From the NCBI GenBank assembly GCA_903863885.1, contig CAIPEB010000511.1:1-32589 (forward strand): a stretch of 32,589 nt of DNA, in the 5' to 3' direction. The stretch's first letter is position 1. Every line of letters starts with the position of its first letter. The notes under the pieces were generated by a model that ran no database searches, had not been told where the DNA came from, and saw only the letters and a program-made list of their open reading frames with translations. The stretch comes from an uncultured Planctomycetaceae bacterium. GTDB taxonomy: Bacteria > Planctomycetota > Planctomycetia > Pirellulales > Pirellulaceae. The position numbers were made by a program, and so were the translations under genes. This document shows positions 24,280-31,355 of the stretch, in pieces.

Positions 24280-24894
24280 TCAACCACTGAAGTACAGGGA
24301 GGAGCGTCCCATCAATGCGCGGAGATTCTTGCGCGCGCGATAACAGATCCCCCGCACCGTGTCCTTGGTGCGATTCATTCCGGATGCGATTTGCTCGAGC
24401 GTCTGGTCCTTGAGGTAGTAGCGTTCGAGCACTTCGCGCTGTTCCGGCGGCAGGCTCGCCAGCGCGGCCCTTAATTGCCTCGCGTTATCAGCCCGCTGTA
24501 CGCGATCGCTGGGAGTCGTGCTGTCGCCCGGCAGGCGTTCGACGATTCCCGGCAGCGAACTTCCGCAGGCCGGTGGGGCTTGGTTGGGCCAGCGCCGCTC
24601 GCGTCGCCTCCGCTTGTCCGCGTCCCTCAAGAGGTTCTCCGCAATCTTCCTCGCCCACGCACCGAACGCCCCCGGGTGCCGGGGTTCAAAGGTGTCGATT
24701 GACTTGGCGATCTGCACGAGTACCGAATGCAGCACGTCGTCGGGGCGCAGCAGGCCCTGAAGTTCCGCGCTGATCCGCCCGGAAATGAACTGCCTCAGTT
24801 CGTCGTATTGTGCCAACAGCAGTTGCGACAAAGCATCGCGGTTGCCAGCAATGGCTTCGTGCAACAATTGCCGCTCGGCATCGCCGCAAGACAT
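24280..24894 (-). CDS. ECF-type RNA polymerase sigma factor (planctomycete kinase-associated type)
   Basis: The 204-residue product has sigma region 2 at about 24-98 (LLLAQYDELRQFI, RPDDVLHSVLVQIAKS, FGAWARKIAENLLRD) and region 4 at about 146-197 (LPPEQREVLERYYLKDQTLEQIA and the recognition helix near NRTKDTVRGICYRARKNL). It lacks a long C-terminal extension. No anti-sigma factor gene is adjacent. Instead the next gene downstream encodes a Ser/Thr kinase, the arrangement of planctomycete ECF-kinase groups, where the kinase may control the sigma factor directly. I place the start at the ATG 24894, with a weak GGAA upstream; the frame is open to a TTG at 24963 that would add 23 unconserved residues. 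Confidence 0.88.
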   Translation of the reverse strand: MSCGDAERQLLHEAIAGNRDALSQLLLAQYDELRQFISGRISAELQGLLRPDDVLHSVLVQIAKSIDTFEPRHPGAFGAWARKIAENLLRDADKRRRRERRWPNQAPPACGSSLPGIVERLPGDSTTPSDRVQRADNARQLRAALASLPPEQREVLERYYLKDQTLEQIASGMNRTKDTVRGICYRARKNLRALMGRSSLYFSG

Positions 24895-25275
24895 GGGTAG
24901 TGTTCCGTGGAAAAGAAAGGGCGGCACGCCTTTTATGCTATCGGGATCGCGTCGCATTCGCAATTGCGAGCATGGTCGGTTCTGTCAATCGAACCGGACG
25001 CTCGAGTCACAGGCACACCGCTTCGCGAGCCGGCGGAGGAAACCCGAGGCAAACCGTTGCAACGCAATGTAAATCGCGGATACACTGATTGCCGCAAACG
25101 GTACGACTGGGCGTTCGATGCGTTGACTGCACGTGCCCCCACCGAAATCGTGTGTCCCGCCGCTGGTTTGCTCGGCCCGCCGTTGGTTCGCTCGGGTTGC
25201 ACCACCGACATCGGCGTTGCACAAGAGCAGCACCTGCTCGCCAACAGCCCGCTTACTCTCGGGAGAAGGATATCC
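24895..25275. other. Divergent intergenic region between sigma factor and oxidoreductase
   Basis: This 381-bp spacer should contain promoters for both divergent operons. The open frame running through it on the plus strand is the upstream extension of the oxidoreductase frame and has no domain or export signal of its own. Apart from a possible promoter near 25057-25086, I see no repeat or structured element. Confidence 0.55.
25057..25086 (+). promoter_or_regulatory. Candidate promoter for the oxidoreductase genes
   Basis: TTGCAA (25057-25062) and TACACT (25081-25086), 18 bp apart, give a plausible sigma-70-like promoter reading toward 25276, with a leader of about 180 nt. The match is moderate and there is no independent support. 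Confidence 0.3.
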
Positions 25276-26568
25276 ATGCAAGCGAATCGTCCCCAGTCGA
25301 ATCGCCGAAGTTTTCTCAAGAGAGTCGGTGCGACTGCTGCCGCACCCTGGATTCTGCCCGCCGGCTTGGTCTGCGGCGCTGCGGCAGCTCCCAGCAATCG
25401 GATAGCCACGGCGCTGATTGGATCGGGAGGACGCGGTCTGCAGATCATCGAGGGCGGCGACAAGGTGCTTGCTGTATGCGACGTGGATGCCAAGCACGCC
25501 AAGTCGGCGAAAGAGACCATCGACAAACGGTCCGGCACCAACGACTGCCGCGTGTATCGCGACTTTCGCGAAGTGCTCGCTCGGCCGGATATCGACGCGG
25601 TGGTGATTGCGACGCCTGACCACTGGCATGCCCGTATCGCGATCGAAGCGATGCGCCTGGGCAAAGCCGTGTACTGCGAAAAACCGATGACTCTGACGAT
25701 CGCCGACGGTCAAAGGATGGTGCGCGCAGCTCATCGCTATGGGGCAATTCTCCAGGTCGGAAGCCAGCAGCGCACCGATGAGAAGTTCATCCGCGCCTGC
25801 GAGTTCGTGCGCAACGGCCGGATCGGCCAGTTGAAGAAGATCCGAGTCGACATCCCCACGCGCGCCGGTGACAACAACAAGGCTTGGAAGCCCGAGCAGG
25901 TGCCGGCGGACTTGGATTACGATCTCTGGCTCGGGCCGGCGCCGTGGGCTCCGTATCATTCCGACCGCTGCCACTACAACTTTCGGTTCGTGAGCGATTA
26001 CTCGGGCGGCGACGTCACCAACTGGGGAGCCCATCAACTGGATATCGCACAATGGGGGCTCGGTGCCGACGACTCCGGACCTGTGGAAGTCGAAGGACAC
26101 GGAGAGCGGAATGCGAACGGACTGCACGACGCGTTCTTCAACGTGAGTGTCGATTTCACCTACGCCAACGGGGTGAAGGTCGAACTGCGCAGCAACGGTA
26201 ACGGCGTGCGGTTCGAAGGCACCGAGGGTTGGGTCTACGTAAGCCGATCGGAACTGAAGGCCGAGCCGAAGTCGATTCTCGACACGGTGCCCGGGCCCGG
26301 CGAAGTTCGTCTGGCGCCGACGGTTGCGGCCAAGACTCATATGGGGATCTGGCTGGAGTGCATTCGCGCACGCAGCCCGAAAGGGCTGAATGTCCCTGTG
26401 GAAATCGGCCACCGCTCGGCGACGGTCTGCCATCTGGCGAATATTGCGATGGAGTTGGGACGAAAGGTGAAGTGGGATCCGGCGGGCGAGCGATTCGTCG
26501 ACGACGCGGAGGCGGATCGAATGCGCGACCGCCCCAGTCGGGCCCCGTGGGCGCTGCCTGAGTGTTGA
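25276..26568 (+). CDS. Tat-exported Gfo/Idh/MocA family oxidoreductase (first copy)
   Basis: The 430-residue product starts with a twin-arginine signal (NRRSFLKRVGATAAAPWILPAG, about 9-30). A Rossmann NAD(P)-binding domain opens with IGSGGRG (48-54), and the family signature YCEKPMTLT (133-141) has the conserved Lys136 of the EKP motif. The C-terminal half is the alpha/beta substrate domain (about 160-400), including WDLWLGPAPW-like YDLWLGPAPW. Exported members in planctomycetes probably oxidise sugars or sugar derivatives with tightly bound cofactor; the substrate is unknown. Although the frame is open from 24907, the start at 25276 is fixed by GGGAGAAGGA ending 5 nt upstream and by the Tat signal. 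It is followed 53 bp later by a paralogue, so the two are likely one operon. Confidence 0.92.
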   Translation: MQANRPQSNRRSFLKRVGATAAAPWILPAGLVCGAAAAPSNRIATALIGSGGRGLQIIEGGDKVLAVCDVDAKHAKSAKETIDKRSGTNDCRVYRDFREVLARPDIDAVVIATPDHWHARIAIEAMRLGKAVYCEKPMTLTIADGQRMVRAAHRYGAILQVGSQQRTDEKFIRACEFVRNGRIGQLKKIRVDIPTRAGDNNKAWKPEQVPADLDYDLWLGPAPWAPYHSDRCHYNFRFVSDYSGGDVTNWGAHQLDIAQWGLGADDSGPVEVEGHGERNANGLHDAFFNVSVDFTYANGVKVELRSNGNGVRFEGTEGWVYVSRSELKAEPKSILDTVPGPGEVRLAPTVAAKTHMGIWLECIRARSPKGLNVPVEIGHRSATVCHLANIAMELGRKVKWDPAGERFVDDAEADRMRDRPSRAPWALPEC

Positions 26569-26621
26569 ATCCCAAGGTGACCCGAGCTTGAGTTGCCCTC
26601 TTTTTGGAAAGCGGTGCTGAA

Positions 26622-27983
26622 ATGCAGGATCGATATCGATGGAATCGTCGCCAGGTGCTGCGGAGTACATGCTCAGCGATCGGGGCCGCTCTGGCAGTGC
26701 CCGCGTTTGTTCCGTCGAGAGTCTTGGGGCTCGACGGCGCCGCTGCGCCGAGCGAGCGAACGACGCTGGGGTTCATCGGCGTCGGCATGATGGGGCGAGG
26801 TCACGTCGGGTTGCTGCTCCAGTATCCTCAGACGCAGATCCTGGGCGTCTGCGACGTCGATCGATGGCGGCGCGAGGACTCCAAAAAGACCGTGGAACAG
26901 GCTTACGCAGAGCAGAAAGACCGCGGCAGCTACAAAGGGTGCGACGCGTACAACGACCTGCGGGATCTTCTCGCGCGGCAGGACATCGATGCGGTGGTGA
27001 TTGCCACCGGCGACCGATGGCACGGATTGGCCACGGTCATGGCCGCGAAAGCGGGCAAGGATGTTTACTGCGAAAAGCCCATGTCGCTCACGATCCATGA
27101 AGGTCTTTCGATGGTCGAGCACGTGCGGCGATACGGGCGGGTAATGCAGACCGGATTGCAGCAGCGTTCGACACCCGAATTTCAGCGTGCTTGCGATCTG
27201 GTGCGCAAGGGACGCATCGGCAAGGTTCATTCGGTTTTCGTGACCTTTCCCGGGACGTGCTACGATGTGAATCTCCCGCCCGAGCCCACGCCCGAGTCCC
27301 TCGATTGGGATCTTTGGCTCGGGCCGGCGCCGTGGCGCCCGTTCAACCACGCGTTCCACCATCTCGGCCAGCCGAAATTCGTTGTGCCCTGGCACATCAG
27401 CCCGGATTTCGGCGGAGGCAATTTGACGAGCAATGCGGTGCATGCGTTCGACGTGGTGCAGTGGGGCCTGGGGATGGACGAATCCGGGCCCGTCGAAATC
27501 ACACCCCCGGAAACCGGCGAGGTTCCCGTATTGACGTACCGGTATGCCAACGGGACGCAATTGCAGGTGACCCCGAAACTCGATCCGAAGTACCATACGA
27601 TACCGAAAGGTTGGGATCCCAATACGTCCTTCCAGGTCTTCGGAGCGTTGTTTGTCGGCGATGCGGGCTGGATTCACGTGGGGCGTGAAGGCTACCTGAA
27701 AGCGTTTCCCGACGAAGTCCTCGAGCAACCGGCCGATAAGGACCAACCGTCGCGTCCCGTCACGAATCACCATCTCGACTGGTTGTCGGCCATACGCAGC
27801 CGCGAGAAGCCGTGCTGCGACGTTGCGATCGGTTGCCAGTCCACGATCGTGGCGCAACTCGGGTGCATCGCTCACTGGACCCGGCGCAAACTGCAGTGGG
27901 ATCCGCAGAAGAACGAGTTCGTAGGCGACCCCGAAGCCAATCTGATGCGACGGCGCACGATGCGAGAGCCCTGGACAATGTGA
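26622..27983 (+). CDS. Tat-exported Gfo/Idh/MocA family oxidoreductase (second copy)
   Basis: The 453-residue product has a twin-arginine-like N-terminus (WNRRQVLRSTCSAIGAALAVPAFV), a Rossmann motif GVGMMGRG and the signature YCEKPMSLT. It also has the substrate-domain segment WDLWLGPAPWRPFNHAFH, closely parallel to the first copy. It is slightly longer, with an insertion near the C-terminal third (KYHTIPKGWDPNTSFQVFG). The ATG at 26622 is preceded by GGAAAG about 10 nt upstream; a TTG at 26604 would only add six residues and break the look of the signal. Sequence divergence from its neighbour is large, so this is an old duplication or a recruited paralogue rather than a recent tandem copy. 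Substrate unknown. Confidence 0.91.
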   Translation: MQDRYRWNRRQVLRSTCSAIGAALAVPAFVPSRVLGLDGAAAPSERTTLGFIGVGMMGRGHVGLLLQYPQTQILGVCDVDRWRREDSKKTVEQAYAEQKDRGSYKGCDAYNDLRDLLARQDIDAVVIATGDRWHGLATVMAAKAGKDVYCEKPMSLTIHEGLSMVEHVRRYGRVMQTGLQQRSTPEFQRACDLVRKGRIGKVHSVFVTFPGTCYDVNLPPEPTPESLDWDLWLGPAPWRPFNHAFHHLGQPKFVVPWHISPDFGGGNLTSNAVHAFDVVQWGLGMDESGPVEITPPETGEVPVLTYRYANGTQLQVTPKLDPKYHTIPKGWDPNTSFQVFGALFVGDAGWIHVGREGYLKAFPDEVLEQPADKDQPSRPVTNHHLDWLSAIRSREKPCCDVAIGCQSTIVAQLGCIAHWTRRKLQWDPQKNEFVGDPEANLMRRRTMREPWTM

Positions 27984-28036
27984 AGCGAATATCGCAAAAA
28001 GAACGCGGGACCGGTTCGGCTGTTTTCTGATTTAAT

Positions 28037-28064
28037 CACGTGGAGCAAGTCACGAGGAGCAAGT
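28037..28064 (+). repeat. 14-bp tandem duplication containing the ribosome binding site
   Basis: CACGTGGAGCAAGT (28037-28050) is followed directly by CACGAGGAGCAAGT (28051-28064), one mismatch apart. Each carries a GGAG core, so the first HEAT protein gene has two Shine-Dalgarno-like sites, 6 and about 20 nt before its ATG at 28066. The downstream one is at the normal distance. Confidence 0.8.
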
Positions 28065-28065
28065 G

Positions 28066-28842
28066 ATGCATAAAACGAGTATCAAGCTGGCGCTGGCGTT
28101 GAGCTTGCTGGTCGGATTGGTCGCCCGGGCCGGCGAATCTCCCGACAAGGCCTTCGAGGCGTTGAAGACCTACGATTGGGGCAGCGATCGCGCGGCGCTG
28201 CAGCCGATCGAAGCTGCCGTTACTGCGGCTCACGGCGATGCGGCCGCTCGCAAGGCGCTCGAAGCCCGACTGGCCGAGGCCCTCAAAACCGAAGCTCCGC
28301 AGGCGGCGAAAGATTTCGTATGCCGCCAGTTGAGTCTGATCGGCACCGCGGAGTGCGTGCCGGCCTTGGCTCCGTTGCTGCTCGACGAGAAGCTGGCTCA
28401 CATGGGCCGTTACGCGCTGGAACGCATCCCCGACGAAGCCGCCGTGCAGGCTCTGAGGGACGCACTGCCCAAGGCCGAAGGTCTGCGCAAGGTCGGCGTC
28501 ATTCAGTCGCTCGGCGTGCGCCGCGATGCGGCCAGCGTCGCTGCGCTGATTCCACTCCTTTCCGACGCCAATGCGCAGATTGCCGGCGCAGCAGCCGGTT
28601 CGCTCGGCGCGATCGGCAATGCCGAAGCGGCCAAAGCGCTCGGTGAGTTCCTGACCAAAGCGCCCGATGCATTGAAGCTTGCTGCCGCGGACGCGAACCT
28701 CGCCTGCGCGGAACGACTGCTCGCCGATGGAAAAAAGACGGAAGCGCTGGCGATCTACAAGACGCTCAGCAAACCCGAACTGCCCAAGCACGTCCAGGTC
28801 GCCGCTCAACGCGGTATGTTGGCCGCAATGCGGCAGAAATAG
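28066..28842 (+). CDS. Secreted HEAT-repeat protein (first)
   Basis: The 258-residue product has a signal peptide (about 1-22, ending ARA before GES). It consists almost wholly of alpha-helical HEAT/PBS-lyase-type repeats, for example VPALAPLLLDEKLAHMGRYALERI, EAAVQALRDALPKAEGLRKVGVIQSLG and VAALIPLLSDANAQIAGAAAGSLGAIG. Such solenoids bind other proteins; no catalytic motif is seen. GAGGAG at 28054-28059 sets the ATG at 28066 rather than the GTG three bases earlier. The gene lies 82 bp after the second oxidoreductase and 181 bp before a larger HEAT protein. Planctomycetes often encode secreted HEAT proteins near exported oxidoreductases; the partner is unknown. Confidence 0.87.
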   Translation: MHKTSIKLALALSLLVGLVARAGESPDKAFEALKTYDWGSDRAALQPIEAAVTAAHGDAAARKALEARLAEALKTEAPQAAKDFVCRQLSLIGTAECVPALAPLLLDEKLAHMGRYALERIPDEAAVQALRDALPKAEGLRKVGVIQSLGVRRDAASVAALIPLLSDANAQIAGAAAGSLGAIGNAEAAKALGEFLTKAPDALKLAAADANLACAERLLADGKKTEALAIYKTLSKPELPKHVQVAAQRGMLAAMRQK

Positions 28843-28929
28843 GGATGCGTCGCACTCTGCGGCACCAGCCGTCAGGTTGTTCATTTTTCGCGAAAATTTC
28901 AGCGACCAACGGGAGCGGGTTGTTCACCT

Positions 28930-28969
28930 GGTGCGACCGCACCGATTTGGCGGGCGGTCAGGCCGCCCG
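28930..28969 (+). terminator. Two adjacent GC-rich hairpins between the HEAT genes
   Basis: GGTGC/GCACC (28930-28934 and 28939-28943) and CGGGCGG/CCGCCCG (28951-28957 and 28963-28969) form two strong hairpins about 55-80 nt before the TTG start of the next gene. A partial terminator or attenuator is possible; no long U-run follows. A perfect 12-bp palindrome, TTTTCGCGAAAA, lies upstream at 28885-28896. Confidence 0.35.
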
Positions 28970-29023
28970 TGTTCAATTCGGTCAAGCCCGTCAACTCGTC
29001 GCTGGCAATTAAGGAGATCCGCG

Positions 29024-30547
29024 TTGTTTCGCACGCGATTTGTTGCTGTGGCCGCGCTTGCCGTCGCTGTGCTGATTCCAGCCGGTTGGCGACTCGCGAA
29101 CGGCGAAGAGGCCGCCAATTCCGAACTGATCAAGATGATCGGCGACTTGCTGACCGGCGACGACCGTGACATGCGGGCGCTGGGACTTCAGCAGGTCCGC
29201 GAAGAGAGCCCGGGCGAAGCGGCGACGCTCGAGTTTGCGTCTCTGCTGCCGAAGCTGAAACCGGAGGTTCAATCCGGACTGCTCGAGGCGCTCGGCGATC
29301 GCGGCGATCGCGCCGCAAGGCCGGCGGTTTTACAGATGATCTCCAGTGATCAGGACCTCGTTCGCGCTGCCGCCATTCAAGCTATGGGGGCGCTTGGCAC
29401 CGAGGAAGATATCCCGATGCTCGCGGAGAAAACTGCGGCGAAAGCCAAGGGAGATTCCGACGCGGCCCGCTCGAGTCTCGTCCGCATGCGGGGCGAAAAA
29501 GTGAACGCCGCGATTCTGGCGGCGTTGGCGAAATCGAACCCTCAGTCGCGCGCCGTGCTGCTGAACGTGCTGGCCGCTCGGAATGCCAAAGAGGCTGTGC
29601 CTGCCGTGTTGGAGCAGGCGGGTGACAAGGATCCGCAAGTCAGATCCGCGGCGCTGGACGCGTTGCGACAACTCGCGGATGTTCCGAACACGGAAGCGCT
29701 GGTCGTCCTCGTCAAGGGAGCCGCATCTCCCGAGATGTTGTTGCGGGCCGAATTGGCGCTGCGCACGGTGTGCGGGCGCGGACGCGATGCGTGCGTTGCG
29801 CCGATCCTGGCGGCTCGAAAGGGTGCCAAGCCCGAGGCGGATATCGTCCTGCTGCGGGCGCTGGCCCGCGCCGGAGGAGCAAAAGCCCTCGAAGCAATCA
29901 GCGCCGAGTCGAATTCGACGAACGATCAGATCCGCAACGAAGCGGTTCGGCTTGTCTGCAACTGGCCCGACCCGTCCGTCACGCCGACGTTGCTTCAACT
30001 CGCGGCAGGCGGCAAGGACTTGCGGACCCGCGTGTTGGCGATTCGGGGGCTGGTGCGGATGGCAGCGGCGACCGCTGATGGCGCTACCGATGTCGAACTC
30101 TTGAAGAAGACGTTGAGCCTCTCAAATCGCGCGGCCGAAAAGCGGCTCGTGCTGGGGACGCTCGGCAACAGTGCATCACCGGCCGCGCTTCATGCCGCGA
30201 CGCTGCTTGCCAGCGATCCGGAAGTAGGGCAGGAAGCAGCTCTGGCCATGACGCTCGTCGCCGAGAAAATGCCGCCCGCCGACTTGGCGTCGCTTAGCAC
30301 TCAGGAAAAAGTCGCTGTAATTTTCGGACTTGGCAATCGGTCAACGCTGGAGGCTTTCCGCGCGGCGGCTTCGCTGCTCGATGATCCGAACCTGGGCAAC
30401 GATGCCGCCAAGGCCGCAGCGCAGATTGCGGAGAAATTGAGTGTTGAGGACATCGCGTCCATCAGCGAGACGTTGACGAAGATCTCCCAGAGTGCGAAGG
30501 ATCCGACGCTCCGCGATCGCATCAAAGCGGCACTGGAACGGAAGTGA
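29024..30547 (+). CDS. Secreted HEAT-repeat protein (second), TTG start
   Basis: The 507-residue product has a signal peptide (about 1-26, with the core FVAVAALAVAVLIPAG) followed by about ten HEAT-like helical repeats. Clear ones are SGLLEALGDRGDRAARPAVLQMISSDQDLVRAAAIQAMGALG and VPAVLEQAGDKDPQVRSAALDALRQLAD. The reading frame is open from 28679, inside the previous gene, but only the TTG at 29024 fits. AAGGAG lies at 29011-29016, 7 nt before it, and translation from there gives a normal signal peptide. It is probably a protein-binding scaffold outside the cytoplasm, paralogous in type to the smaller HEAT protein upstream. No enzymatic motif is visible. Confidence 0.86.
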   Translation: MFRTRFVAVAALAVAVLIPAGWRLANGEEAANSELIKMIGDLLTGDDRDMRALGLQQVREESPGEAATLEFASLLPKLKPEVQSGLLEALGDRGDRAARPAVLQMISSDQDLVRAAAIQAMGALGTEEDIPMLAEKTAAKAKGDSDAARSSLVRMRGEKVNAAILAALAKSNPQSRAVLLNVLAARNAKEAVPAVLEQAGDKDPQVRSAALDALRQLADVPNTEALVVLVKGAASPEMLLRAELALRTVCGRGRDACVAPILAARKGAKPEADIVLLRALARAGGAKALEAISAESNSTNDQIRNEAVRLVCNWPDPSVTPTLLQLAAGGKDLRTRVLAIRGLVRMAAATADGATDVELLKKTLSLSNRAAEKRLVLGTLGNSASPAALHAATLLASDPEVGQEAALAMTLVAEKMPPADLASLSTQEKVAVIFGLGNRSTLEAFRAAASLLDDPNLGNDAAKAAAQIAEKLSVEDIASISETLTKISQSAKDPTLRDRIKAALERK

Positions 30548-30605
30548 GCTCGGGTGCCGGCGGGTTGCAGTGGGCGTGATGAAACCATTCAGAGAGCCGT
30601 AATCC

Positions 30606-31355
30606 ATGGATTCGAAAAATCGTCTGATTGTATTGCCGTTTGTCATGCTGCTAATCGCGGGGTGCCAACGGGTGGAGCCCGTCGACGCTCCCAAGGAATC
30701 GAGCGCGGGTGCGCCGGTTGCCCCGAGCGGAAAATCCGCCGAGGTCAAAGCCGCAGTCAGCGTGAAGCTGGTGCCGATCGCCCTGGAATTGCCTGCGCCG
30801 GCATTTCGCGGAACGCCTGTTCCGCTGAAAGAACCCAACGTGGAGAAACCGCTGGGGAAGCCGCGGCCGCCATTTCTCGCACCCGAAGGCACTCAGAATC
30901 TGTCCAGAGGATGCTCCGTCACCTGCAGTGATCCCGCACCCAGTGCCGGTGACGTGGACCTTGTTACCGACGGCGCAAAAGACGCGTCGGATTTCGGTTA
31001 CCTCGAGATGCGCCCCGGCAGTGAGTGGGTGCAGGTGGACCTTGGCAAGTCCGCAACGATCTATGCCGTTCTGCTCTGGCATCATCATGCGGAGGCTCGT
31101 GTATACCGCGATGTGATCGTCCAAGTGAGCGACGATCCGGATTTCCTCGACGCGCATACGGTTTTCAATAATGACTATGACAACAGTTCCGGGCTGGGGA
31201 TCGGAGCGGACAAGGGATACGTGGAAACGTCGGAAGGGAAGTTGATTGACTGTCGTGGAGTGACCGGACGCTACATTCGCTGCTACAGCCGCGGCAGTCA
31301 CGCGGACGGGAAGAATCACTGCACCGAAATCGAAGTCTTCGGCAAGTCGGCATGA
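30606..31355 (+). CDS. Lipoprotein with F5/8 type C (discoidin-like) domain
   Basis: The 249-residue product begins with a lipoprotein signal: hydrophobic core VLPFVMLLIAGC, with the lipobox cysteine at residue 20. A proline-rich linker (to about 100) leads to a galactose-binding-like jelly roll (about 103-247). The WVQVDLGKSATIYAVLLWHHH segment and the closing GVTGRYIRCYSRG...NHCTEIEVFG are typical of discoidin domains. It should sit on a membrane and bind carbohydrate or another ligand. Its stop overlaps the next start by four bases (ATGA at 31352-31355), so the two are translationally coupled. That suggests a shared process with the Agl23-like protein. Confidence 0.85.
   Translation: MDSKNRLIVLPFVMLLIAGCQRVEPVDAPKESSAGAPVAPSGKSAEVKAAVSVKLVPIALELPAPAFRGTPVPLKEPNVEKPLGKPRPPFLAPEGTQNLSRGCSVTCSDPAPSAGDVDLVTDGAKDASDFGYLEMRPGSEWVQVDLGKSATIYAVLLWHHHAEARVYRDVIVQVSDDPDFLDAHTVFNNDYDNSSGLGIGADKGYVETSEGKLIDCRGVTGRYIRCYSRGSHADGKNHCTEIEVFGKSA

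Noticed and set aside
24985-26670. A 561-residue open frame on the minus strand
   Set aside because: It is antisense to the first oxidoreductase, which has a Tat signal, a strong ribosome binding site and family motifs.
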